Below are positions 7,710 to 15,202 of a stretch of 64,000 nt of DNA, piece by piece; the first letter of the stretch is position 1, and each line of letters starts with the position of its first letter. Under the pieces are notes generated by a model. That model was not told the origin of the DNA. It was given only the letters and a program-made list of their open reading frames with translations, and searched no databases. Position numbers and translations under genes: made by a program. The stretch is from an uncultured Lachnospiraceae bacterium (GTDB taxonomy: Bacteria > Bacillota > Clostridia > Lachnospirales > Lachnospiraceae): assembly GCA_900550285.1 (NCBI GenBank), contig URRW01000005.1:1-64000 (forward strand), given 5' to 3'.

Positions 7710-9436
7710 CAGAGCTGCCCCCCTTCCTGCTGGGAATAATAGATTTCCTGATAAATCCGGTTTTCCGAAAGAAGCTGCTCGTGCGTCCCGACCGCGTCGA
7801 TCCTTCCGTCGTCCAAAATCACGATCTGATCCGCATGGAGCACCGAGGAAATCCTTTGGGCAATGATGATCTTTGTCATATCCGGCAGCTTTTCAGAAAG
7901 CCCCTCCCGGATCCTTTTTTCCGTCGCCGTATCCACCGCGCTGGTGGAATCGTCCAGGATGAGCACCTTCGGATGCTTTAAAATCGCCCGCGCGATGCAC
8001 AGGCGCTGCTTCTGGCCGCCGGACACGTTTACGCCGCCCTGTCCCAGATCGGTATCATAGCCCTTTTCCAGCCGGTCGATGAACTCGTCCACACAGGCGA
8101 TGCGGCACGCCTCCGCAATTTCCTCCTCCGTCGCGTCCTCTTTTCCCCAGCGCAGGTTGTCCTTTACCGTGCCCGAAAACAGCGTATTTTTCTGGAGCAC
8201 CATCGCAATGCTGTCCCGAAGCCGCTCCATCGGGTATTCCCGTACCGGGACGCCGTCCACATACACGCATCCGCGCGTCGCCTCATACAGTCTGGGAATG
8301 AGCTGGACAAGGGTGGATTTTGCCGCGCCGGTCTGTCCGATAATGCCTACCGTCTGTCCTGCCCGGATCTCAAGGCTGATGTCCGACAGCACATATTCCT
8401 CCGCATTGTGGCTGTATTTAAAAAATACGTGCTCAAAGCGGATGTCGCCGCGCTGTACCGAAATGTCGCGGGCATTTTCATCCGTGATCTCCACAGGCTC
8501 GTCCATGATCTCCAAAATACGCTTTCCGCTCGCCATCGAACGGGTCAGCATCATGAACACGTTGGAAATCATCATCAGGGAGTTTAAAATCTGCAGCACA
8601 TAGCTTAAAAATCCGGTCAGCTCCCCGACCTGCATCCCGCCCGTCCGGATGGAGCCGCCGCCAAACCACAAAATCGCAAGGATCGTCGAATACATCACCA
8701 GCTGCATCGCCGCCATATTCATGGACGCCAGCCCGAACGCCTTCTCCGATTCCGTCCGCAGGCTATTGTTCGCGCGGTCGAATTTTTCCTGCTCGTAATC
8801 GCCGCGCACATAGGATTTTACGACGCGCACCGCGGTAAGGTTCTCCTGCACGATGCGGTTTACAAGGTCGATCGCCGTCTGCATCCTCCCGTACAGCGGG
8901 CGCACATGGCTGACGATCCAGAACAGCATAAAGCCCAGCACCGGAAGCGCCACCAAAAAGACGAGCGCCAGCCTGCTGTTTATCATAAACGCCGCCCCGG
9001 TCGCCATCACAAGCATAACCGGCGCGCGGCAGATCGGGCGGATTCCCGTCGAAACCGAATTCTGGATTACCGTTACGTCGCTGGTCAGCCGCGTCACAAG
9101 GGACGAGATCCTGAAATGGTCGATATTGGAAAAAGAAAACGCCTGAAGCTTTCTGTATTCCGCTTCCCGCAGATTCGCCCCCAGCCCCTGACCGCACAGC
9201 GCGCCGAAACGGGCGCTTCCGATGCCGAGCACCAGCGCGCACAGGGCGCACCCGATCATGAGCATCCCCTTTTCAAAAATGTACGCACGGTCGCCGGTCG
9301 CCACGCCCACATCCACCATGTCCGCCATGATCAGCGGGATCACCAGTTCAAAAACGCATTCCACGCCTACGCAGACAAGGGCTATGACCGCATAGCCCTT
9401 GTACTGCTTCATGTAAGAAAAAATCCGTCTGAGCAT
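7709..9436 (-). CDS. ABC transporter, fused permease and ATP-binding subunit (first of pair)
   Basis: 575-aa exporter half-transporter: membrane domain (about residues 10-300), then ATPase with Walker A GQTGAAKST, signature VSGGQKQR, Walker B LILDDSTSAVD. Asp rather than Glu after the Walker B Asp (DDS) marks a degenerate catalytic site, as in heterodimeric exporters where only one site hydrolyses ATP efficiently; the partner has the canonical DEATSS. The ATG at 9436 has GGGGGA 7 nt upstream; the long in-frame extension further upstream is read-through of a palindromic repeat element and not coding. First gene of the operon driven from 9482-9510. Confidence 0.93.
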   Translation of the reverse strand: MLRRIFSYMKQYKGYAVIALVCVGVECVFELVIPLIMADMVDVGVATGDRAYIFEKGMLMIGCALCALVLGIGSARFGALCGQGLGANLREAEYRKLQAFSFSNIDHFRISSLVTRLTSDVTVIQNSVSTGIRPICRAPVMLVMATGAAFMINSRLALVFLVALPVLGFMLFWIVSHVRPLYGRMQTAIDLVNRIVQENLTAVRVVKSYVRGDYEQEKFDRANNSLRTESEKAFGLASMNMAAMQLVMYSTILAILWFGGGSIRTGGMQVGELTGFLSYVLQILNSLMMISNVFMMLTRSMASGKRILEIMDEPVEITDENARDISVQRGDIRFEHVFFKYSHNAEEYVLSDISLEIRAGQTVGIIGQTGAAKSTLVQLIPRLYEATRGCVYVDGVPVREYPMERLRDSIAMVLQKNTLFSGTVKDNLRWGKEDATEEEIAEACRIACVDEFIDRLEKGYDTDLGQGGVNVSGGQKQRLCIARAILKHPKVLILDDSTSAVDTATEKRIREGLSEKLPDMTKIIIAQRISSVLHADQIVILDDGRIDAVGTHEQLLSENRIYQEIYYSQQEGGQL

Positions 9437-9460
9437 TGTCCATTCCCCCGAAATTCTGAT

Positions 9461-9486
9461 ACAATTATTGCATGTGCAATAATTGT
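9461..9486. promoter_or_regulatory. 26-bp palindrome, probable MarR operator
   Basis: Arms ACAATTATTGCA and TGCAATAATTGT match perfectly around a 2-bp centre. The palindrome covers the -10 element and probable transcription start of the ABC-MarR operon, where a bound repressor would block RNA polymerase. MarR-family sites are typically AT-rich palindromes of this size. Binding by the MarR protein at 5407-5850 is inferred from linkage. Confidence 0.75.
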
Positions 9487-9510
9487 ATGTCTTATCATGT
9501 GGAATGTCAA
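9482..9510 (-). promoter_or_regulatory. Sigma-A type promoter of the ABC-MarR operon
   Basis: On the minus strand TTGACA (9505-9510), a 17-bp spacer and TACAAT (9482-9487). This is a near-consensus housekeeping promoter, starting about 40 nt before the first transporter gene, and is overlapped by the palindrome at 9461-9486. Confidence 0.85.
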
Positions 9511-9541
9511 TCTGTTTTTGGAGTGATGCCTCGGTTCTTCC

Positions 9542-9811
9542 GTCCGGAAGCGGCGCTGTGCAGTCAGCGGTCTGGAACCGGCTCTGTGTCAGACGACTGG
9601 CGAGCGAAGGAGAATTTGCAGGCGGCACAGGCTTGTCCGGCATTCTGTCCGGGACTTGTTTGAGCCCGGCATAACTGTGCCGGGCGAGTTTGACCGGACG
9701 GAATGCGTCCCGGACAAGCCGTGCCGCCTGCTTCAAATTCTCCGTAAGCGAGATTGGAGTCTGGCACAGAGCCGGTCCCAGACCGCTGACTGCACAGCGC
9801 CTCTTCCGGAC
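9542..9811. repeat. 270-bp imperfect inverted-repeat element (copy 1)
   Basis: Left arm 9542-9671 and right arm 9678-9811 are reverse complements with a few mismatches and small indels; the innermost stem is GCCCGGCA / TGCCGGGC around a 6-base loop. Both outer ends read GTCCGGAAG. No gene, transposase or target duplication is visible. It fills most of the gap between the ABC operon promoter and the next gene upstream. A related core occurs at 13095-13163, so this is a dispersed intergenic element. Apparent reading frames through it are by-products of the palindrome. Confidence 0.88.
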
Positions 9812-9816
9812 ACCAA

Positions 9817-10242
9817 TCACCCCCTTGCCGTCGCCCGCACCCGGATCCGGCAGTCCGCCACATACTGATAGTTCGCCTCAAGCGTATAGTCCACCTCGGC
9901 GATCATGCAGTTTTCCTCTTCCATGCAGACCACCCGGCTTGTATCCAGCCCGATCATGATCACGCCATAGGGCGTCTGATAGCGCGCCAGCGTCTTTTTG
10001 CCCGCCTCAAAATTCATCTGCACGTTCAAAATGCCGCGCTTTGTCAGCGTCATCTCCCCGTCCCGGATGCGCAGCATATTTTTCACGGGCTCCGGGAAGC
10101 CTTCCATATATTCGTCATACAAAAGGTAGCGCGCGCCGTTTCTCTCGTAATATTCGCCCTGCTGGACGGTTTCGATATTATCCCCGTCCTCTCCTTCCAT
10201 AAACTGCAGCCCCCGGATGGAGATCATCACATCTTTTGTCAT
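9817..10242 (-). CDS. DUF1934 (YwiB-like) beta-barrel protein
   Basis: 141-aa soluble protein of the DUF1934/YwiB family, a small lipocalin-like beta-barrel of unknown function that is widespread in Firmicutes. Matching features are the opening MISIRGLQ strand, YLLYDEYMEG, GEMTLTKRG and the closing YTLEANYQYVADCRIRVRA strand. GAGGACGG stands upstream of the ATG. It lies 16 bp after the glutamate racemase gene and is probably cotranscribed. The 3' end abuts the palindromic element. No enzymatic motif is visible. Confidence 0.82.
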   Translation of the reverse strand: MTKDVMISIRGLQFMEGEDGDNIETVQQGEYYERNGARYLLYDEYMEGFPEPVKNMLRIRDGEMTLTKRGILNVQMNFEAGKKTLARYQTPYGVIMIGLDTSRVVCMEEENCMIAEVDYTLEANYQYVADCRIRVRATARG

Positions 10243-10258
10243 AATCCGTCCTCAATTT

Positions 10259-11098
10259 CTAATATTCTTCAATATTTACCACTTTTGCACTCAAAATCCC
10301 GTACTTGATGATGGAATTTGCAAAATGCACGAACTGCTCCGCCCCGTCGCTCACAAAAAAACGGTATTTATTCGACCCAAGCGCCGGCGGAACCGGATTG
10401 AACAGCCCCTTTTCCATCAAAAGCCCCTTTAGCTCCCGCGCCGTCTCATAGGCGGGATTGACAAGCTTCACATGGTCGCCCACCACCTTTGCGATCGTGG
10501 AACGGATCAGCGGGTAATGGGTACAGCCCAAAATCAGCGTGTCGATGCCCGTGTCGATCAGCTCGCTCAAATAGCGCATCGCGATCTCGTCCGTCACCGG
10601 ATCCTGCCATAAGCCTTCCTCCACCAGCGGTACGAACAGCGGGCACGCCTTTCCCGTCACCTGTACGTCGGGCTTAAGCTGCCGTATGTATGTCGTATAA
10701 ATGCCGCTTCCGATCGTTCCCGCCGTCGCGATGACGCCGATCTGACCGTTGCGCGTTGCCTCAGCCGCCGTTTTGGCGCCGGGACGCACCACGCCGATGA
10801 TCGGAATGTCGATTTCTTTTTCCAGATCGTCCAGCGCATATGCGCTCGCCGTATTGCACGCGACCACGATCGCCTTTACCTTCTGCGTCTGCAAAAAGCG
10901 CACGATCTGTCTGGAATAGCGCGTTACAGTCTCCCTCGATTTGCTCCCGTAGGGAACCCGCGCCGTATCTCCAAAATAGATGATCCTTTCATTCGGGATC
11001 TGCCTCATGATCTCCCGCATCACGGTCAGACCGCCCATGCCGGAATCAAAAACGCCAATCGGCATTTCCAGCAATTCCTTATCTTCCACTGTCTTCAT
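10259..11098 (-). CDS. murI: Glutamate racemase
   Basis: 279-aa cytoplasmic enzyme converting L- to D-glutamate for peptidoglycan. Motifs: GVFDSGMGGLTV at the N-terminus, YFGDTARVPYG, the first catalytic Cys in VACNTASA and the second in LGCTHYPLI. The start at 11098 overlaps the stop of the preceding small gene (TAATG); two in-frame ATGs further upstream would sit on top of the GGGGA ribosome binding site. The overlap with the 78-aa secreted protein suggests translational coupling. Confidence 0.95.
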   Translation of the reverse strand: MKTVEDKELLEMPIGVFDSGMGGLTVMREIMRQIPNERIIYFGDTARVPYGSKSRETVTRYSRQIVRFLQTQKVKAIVVACNTASAYALDDLEKEIDIPIIGVVRPGAKTAAEATRNGQIGVIATAGTIGSGIYTTYIRQLKPDVQVTGKACPLFVPLVEEGLWQDPVTDEIAMRYLSELIDTGIDTLILGCTHYPLIRSTIAKVVGDHVKLVNPAYETARELKGLLMEKGLFNPVPPALGSNKYRFFVSDGAEQFVHFANSIIKYGILSAKVVNIEEY

Positions 11099-11334
11099 TA
11101 CCATTTTTCCCCAAACCATTCTTCTATTTGATCCAGCAGCGCAAACCGGATTTCCACCTCTCCCGCTTTTGCCCCGAGGATCTGTTTATAATCGGAAGCG
11201 CTGTCCTTTAAAACAGGCTGTCCCTGCTTTGCCGTCTCGTACATGTCCTCTGTCAGCGCATACTGTGGATACATTATCCCCCATAACATCATAATTGTCA
11301 AAAATAAAATACCGGCGCGCGGATCTTTCTTCAT
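11098..11334 (-). CDS. Small membrane-anchored or secreted protein of unknown function
   Basis: 78 aa. Residues 8-25 form a hydrophobic segment (AGILFLTIMMLWGIMYPQYA) that may be a signal peptide or anchor; the rest is a short acidic domain ending in EEWFGEKW. The start at MKKDPRAG is supported by AGGAAGAAAAGG upstream. It is not a recognised family. The stop overlaps the murI start. Its translation coupling to murI hints at an envelope-related role, but nothing in the protein shows it. Confidence 0.65.
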   Translation of the reverse strand: MKKDPRAGILFLTIMMLWGIMYPQYALTEDMYETAKQGQPVLKDSASDYKQILGAKAGEVEIRFALLDQIEEWFGEKW

Positions 11335-11394
11335 GCCCTTTTCTTCCTTTCTATCGGTTCTGTCAAAGAGCATACCCACCCGCACGCCGGATAT

Positions 11395-12072
11395 TCATTC
11401 TATTTCTTTTTTCGTGATCCTGCGGATCACCGCTTTTTCCTGATTGTCAATGTGATTCTTGATCGCCTCCGCGCCCGCGCGCCCGTCCCTGCTGCAGATT
11501 GCCTCGTAGATCGCCTCATGCTCTGCGATCAGGCGCTCATAGCTCGTCTCGTCCTTTACATATTCCAGACGGTAGCGGTACATCTGCTGGGAGAGCTTGC
11601 TGATCATCTGAACCAGACGCTCGTTTCCGCTGGCATTTAAAATGATGTCGTGAAACGCCACATCCGCCCTTGCAAGCCGGTTCGCGTTGCCCTGCTTTGT
11701 CTCTTTTGCAAAATTGGCGCAGGCTTCCTTTAAGCTTTCCAGCTCCTCTGCCGTAATCCGCTCGCACGCAAGCTCCACCGCCAGCGCGTCCAGCGCCCGG
11801 CGCACCTCCAGCACGTCCCGCAGATGCTTCTCTGTGATCTGGGCGACCTCTGCCCCGCGGCGCGGGATCATCGTCACAAGCCCTTCCAGCTCCAGCTTGC
11901 GGATCGCTTCCCGGATCGGTGTGCGCGAAACTCCCAGCTTATCCGCCAGATGAATTTCCATCAGGCGTTCGCCCGGCTTTAGCTCCCCCGTCAGGATGCT
12001 TCTGCGCAGCGTATTAAAAACCACGTCCCGCAGGGGAAGATATTCGTCGTTTTCTTTTTCAAATTCGTTCAT
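11395..12072 (-). CDS. GntR-family (FadR/FCD type) transcriptional regulator
   Basis: 225 aa. N-terminal winged helix with LADKLGVSRTPIREAIRKLE (about residues 33-52), then an all-helical FCD effector-binding domain with the usual metal/ligand residues in ADVAFHDIILNASGN and IAEHEAIYEAI. It starts 4 bp after ispE, so both are one transcription unit. Ligands of this class are usually organic acids; none can be named here. Candidate half-sites TTGTATA/TATACAA lie in front of ispE. Confidence 0.93.
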   Translation of the reverse strand: MNEFEKENDEYLPLRDVVFNTLRRSILTGELKPGERLMEIHLADKLGVSRTPIREAIRKLELEGLVTMIPRRGAEVAQITEKHLRDVLEVRRALDALAVELACERITAEELESLKEACANFAKETKQGNANRLARADVAFHDIILNASGNERLVQMISKLSQQMYRYRLEYVKDETSYERLIAEHEAIYEAICSRDGRAGAEAIKNHIDNQEKAVIRRITKKEIE

Positions 12073-12076
12073 CCCG

Positions 12077-12949
12077 TCATCCCCTGCCTTTCACAAAGCC
12101 CGTCAAAAACAGCTGGCGCGCAAGCCCGCTTTCTTCCATCGCCCGGCGCGCCTGCTCCGCCTTTTCCCGGTCGGAAAAAACGCCGAATACGGTCGGCCCG
12201 CTCCCGCTCATCAGCGCGTTTTCCGCGCCGTTTTCCTTTAAAATATCCTTCATCCGCTCAATCACAGGATAGCTGCGGCACGTTACCGTTTCCAGCACAT
12301 TTCCCATGCGCGCCGTCACCCCGCCTAAATCGCCCCGGCGGATGCTCTCTGCCATCCCGTCAATATCAGGATGCGCTTCCAGCCGGTCGGCATGCAGATT
12401 TTCATAAACAAATTTGGTGGAAACGTCCAGATCGGGCTTTGCGATCACAAGCTCTGCCTGCGGCACGTCCGGCAGCGCCGTCAGGATCTCGCCGATGCCT
12501 TCCGAAAGCGCCGTCCCGCCCATCAGGCAATAGGGGATGTCCGCGCCCAGCTTCACGCCGAACGCCTGCTTTTGTTCCAGCGTAAGCCCCAGCCCGAACA
12601 GGGCGTCCACCGCATGGATTGTTGCCGCCGCATCCGCGCTTCCGCCCGCCATGCCTGCCGCGATCGGGATGCGCTTTGTCAGCTTCACAGAAATCCCTTC
12701 CGCAATCCCGTACTCCTCCTTCATGCGCTTTGCCGCCTTCCAGATCAGGTTGCTCTCGTCTGCCGGAAGCTCCTTCTGATCGACCGAAATCACGATCCTG
12801 TCCTCCGAAAGCCTCTGAAATTCCAGATCGTCGTGGATGCCCACGGTCTGCATGATCATTTTTACCTCATGATAGCCATCCGGCCTGCGCCGAAGCACGT
12901 CCAGTCCAAGGTTGATCTTGGCATATGCCTTTATGTGTAAAGAGTCCAT
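12077..12949 (-). CDS. ispE: 4-diphosphocytidyl-2-C-methyl-D-erythritol kinase
   Basis: 290-aa GHMP kinase of the MEP isoprenoid pathway; it phosphorylates CDP-methylerythritol at the 2-hydroxyl. Seen are AYAKINLGLDVLRRRPDGYHEV at the N-terminus, the ATP-binding glycine loop PIAAGMAGGSADAAAT and the C-terminal LMSGSGPTVFGVF. ATG 12949 has GAGGAGAG upstream. It heads a two-gene unit with a GntR regulator, a common pairing in this group. Confidence 0.95.
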   Translation of the reverse strand: MDSLHIKAYAKINLGLDVLRRRPDGYHEVKMIMQTVGIHDDLEFQRLSEDRIVISVDQKELPADESNLIWKAAKRMKEEYGIAEGISVKLTKRIPIAAGMAGGSADAAATIHAVDALFGLGLTLEQKQAFGVKLGADIPYCLMGGTALSEGIGEILTALPDVPQAELVIAKPDLDVSTKFVYENLHADRLEAHPDIDGMAESIRRGDLGGVTARMGNVLETVTCRSYPVIERMKDILKENGAENALMSGSGPTVFGVFSDREKAEQARRAMEESGLARQLFLTGFVKGRG

Positions 12950-13001
12950 AAAATCTCTCCTCTGCAATCATCATTCAACCGCTGCGGTTAAATTGTTAAT
13001 C

Positions 13002-13034
13002 TTGTATACACTGATTGTATTCAATTTTATACAA
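13002..13034. promoter_or_regulatory. Inverted TTGTATA/TATACAA half-sites in front of ispE-GntR
   Basis: TTGTATA at 13002-13008 and TATACAA at 13028-13034 are inverted, with another TTGTAT at 13015-13020. FadR-type GntR proteins often bind such AT-rich palindromes. The position, about 55-85 bp before the ispE start, fits a control region. Assignment to the local GntR is inference. Confidence 0.4.
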
Positions 13035-13084
13035 TCCGGAGAGGTTTGTCAACCGGCGCAGGGACGCTTTTATCGCCAACAATT

Positions 13085-13284
13085 CCGGCAGCGTCCGGCA
13101 TTCTGTCCGGGACTTGTCTGAGCCCGGCATATGTGCCGGGCGAGTTTGACCGGACAGAATGCGCCGCGGACGCTGCCGCGCTGTTTGATCCAAATTCTCT
13201 GTGAGCGAGACCGGAGGCGGACGAAGTCCCCATGGCGGGCGCAGACTGCCCAGAGCCGGACGAAGACCCGTGGCGGGCGCTGCC
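13085..13284. repeat. Palindromic element, copy 2, followed by a ~40-bp direct repeat
   Basis: 13085-13178 is an imperfect inverted repeat centred near 13130; its core 13095-13163 matches copy 1 at 9637-9708 almost base for base. The flank 13191-13215 also matches 9734-9758, so part of the outer right arm is kept while the left arm is different. It is followed by two direct copies (13218-13250 and 13257-13284) of a unit starting CGGACGAAG and ending CTGCC. The element stops 8 bp from the 3' end of the XRE gene. Together with the half-sites this accounts for the non-coding stretch 12950-13292. Confidence 0.82.
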
Positions 13285-13292
13285 GCAGGGCT

Positions 13293-14273
13293 TTACTTCC
13301 CGCCTGCCAGCGACGCGATCCCACACACCGCCCCGTACAGCACTCCCGCGCAGGGCCAGACGATCCACGTCCGCCCCCAGTCCATCGTATAAAAGCTCCA
13401 TCCCAGATATGCCGCCGTCACGCAGCACCAGTAAATCCCTGCCACGACATCATCCCGTTTTTTGTGCCGTTTTTCCTTCCGGCTGTATTCCCCTTCTTCC
13501 AGAAGCTTTTGAAACGATTGATAGACCAGTCCCGTTTTCACAAGCAGAAACGTCCCTGCCGCCACCAGACACAGGCACACGCAGACGCCTGCCATGGCTG
13601 CCGTCCAATCGTCCAGCGCGGCTCCCATGAAGATCGGCACGGCGCTCACAATGCACAGAGGGACGCCGACTGCCAGCATAATGGAATGCGTCGGCGCATA
13701 TTCTGTTTTTTTCTTTTCTACCGCCCCTTTTACGCCGTAAGAAAGCTCGATCGGCTCTGCTTCCAGATATTCCCATGCTTCCAGCTTTTTTCCCCAGACC
13801 ACAAACAGCGCCACCGCGCACGACACCATTAAAAGAAGGATGCTGACTCCCGCCGCCACAGCTGCGCTTTCAGAAAGCGCAAATCCTCCCGCCTCTGTCA
13901 GTCCCATCAGCAGTATCAGGACGACAGGGGACAGGATGCACAAAGAAACGCCTGCCGCAATGATCCCGGCTCCCTCGCGCACCGCTTCCATATAATGATT
14001 TGCCTCTTCCAGACATACCGTGCGTGCCCCCTGTCCGGCTTCTTCAGCCGCATCCTCCTCCGGCTCTGCCTTTCCCATGGAATCCCGGAGCAGATAATCC
14101 GTGCTCACCCCAAAAATCTCGCTTAGCTTAATAATCTTATCCAGATCAGGGATCGACGACGTGCTCTCCCATTTTGACACCGCCTGCCTCGATACGCCAA
14201 GCTGCGCCGCAAGCTCCTCCTGCGACCAGCCGTTTTTCTTTCTCAGATCGATGATCTTATCCGCCAATATCAT
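13293..14273 (-). CDS. XRE-family regulator with a C-terminal membrane domain
   Basis: 326 aa. Residues 1-65 are a Cro/CI HTH (WSQEELAAQLGVSRQAVSKWE), a linker follows, and the rest has about five to six hydrophobic segments (about residues 115-140, 150-175, 215-240, 245-270, 285-310). Such membrane-tethered XRE proteins are common in Firmicutes; what signal they read is mostly unknown. ATG 14273 is chosen for GGGAGG 8 nt upstream. It stands alone, flanked by the palindromic element downstream and a 194-bp gap before the acetyltransferase upstream. Confidence 0.85.
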   Translation of the reverse strand: MILADKIIDLRKKNGWSQEELAAQLGVSRQAVSKWESTSSIPDLDKIIKLSEIFGVSTDYLLRDSMGKAEPEEDAAEEAGQGARTVCLEEANHYMEAVREGAGIIAAGVSLCILSPVVLILLMGLTEAGGFALSESAAVAAGVSILLLMVSCAVALFVVWGKKLEAWEYLEAEPIELSYGVKGAVEKKKTEYAPTHSIMLAVGVPLCIVSAVPIFMGAALDDWTAAMAGVCVCLCLVAAGTFLLVKTGLVYQSFQKLLEEGEYSRKEKRHKKRDDVVAGIYWCCVTAAYLGWSFYTMDWGRTWIVWPCAGVLYGAVCGIASLAGGK

Positions 14274-14467
14274 ATGCTCTGCCTCCCTCTTGATCCCCTG
14301 CACAAATGAGGGATCGTTTTTTTGCCCCCTTGCCTTGCGGGGTACTCATAGCTTATACAAAATCCCGGTTTCCTTCTACCATTCGGGGCTTTCAATCTGT
14401 CAACTGCAGGTTGCATGCGGCATTTCCCCCCAAAAAACAGCGCCTGAATGCGGCAAACGGCGGCAAA

Positions 14468-15001
14468 TTACTCCACCGGGCATTCCAGCTGGCAGTCATA
14501 CGGCTCTGCCTCCACATGTCCCTGATGGTACAGCTCCGCTTCCCTGCAGCCCATTTTTTTATAAAATGCCTGACTTTCCACAGCGGAATGCGCCGATATG
14601 TACAGCTTGCGCGCGCCCTGTTTTTTTGCCCAGCCCTTCGCCGCCTCAAACAGCGTCCTGCCGATACCGCTCCCCCGTATCTCCTCCGAAACGTGGATGC
14701 TGGACAGGTCGATATACCCTTGTTCCCCGCCGAACAGCCCCGGCTCGACGGATACGAAGCCTTTCAGCTCCCCGTCCCGAAACGCTCCGTATACAAAACC
14801 GCCCGTTTTGACCGTATTTTTCAGGCATCCGATCAAAACGGCGTAATCCTCCTCCGACCAGTCGTCGGTAAACGGATCATCCCGTATTACCCATTCTCCC
14901 TTTTCGTGCCGCCAGCATTTTACAACCTCCTGACGCCGGATAAAATGCCCGAACAAGCTGCGGTTGATCTCTTCCAATTCAATATTTCTGAATGTGAGCA
15001 T
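14468..15001 (-). CDS. GNAT-family N-acetyltransferase
   Basis: 177 aa. The acetyl-CoA binding motif A is seen as IHVSEEIRGSGIGRTLFEAA (about residues 98-117), followed by KLYISAHSAVESQAFYKKMGC, the usual motif B. The acceptor substrate is not predictable. GGGAGGAAAAAAGCT precedes the ATG. It is divergent from the SulP gene. Confidence 0.9.
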   Translation of the reverse strand: MLTFRNIELEEINRSLFGHFIRRQEVVKCWRHEKGEWVIRDDPFTDDWSEEDYAVLIGCLKNTVKTGGFVYGAFRDGELKGFVSVEPGLFGGEQGYIDLSSIHVSEEIRGSGIGRTLFEAAKGWAKKQGARKLYISAHSAVESQAFYKKMGCREAELYHQGHVEAEPYDCQLECPVE

Positions 15002-15127
15002 AGCTTTTTTCCTCCCACCGCGCCCTCGTCCGGCGCGCTTTGTCTTTTTCCATCATACCACCGCGCCTGCCGGACCCGCAAGTTTTCGGCGTACTTTAAA
15101 AAGTACAATTTTTTTCTGTATTTTATC

Positions 15128-15155
15128 TGGACTTCCTCACGGATGCCATTATAAT
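15128..15155 (+). promoter_or_regulatory. Promoter of the SulP gene
   Basis: TGGACT (15128-15133), a 16-bp spacer and a perfect TATAAT (15150-15155) lie about 48 bp before the start codon. The -35 matches four of six consensus bases. Confidence 0.6.
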
Positions 15156-15202
15156 AGGAAGATGTGCTGTCACATTTTGTCAGCCAGAGGGGAGAGAATG
15201 TT

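Noticed and set aside
9437..9820. N-terminal extension of the first ABC transporter
   Set aside because: The extension is translation of the inverted-repeat element and the promoter; a strong start site with GGGGGA exists at 9436.
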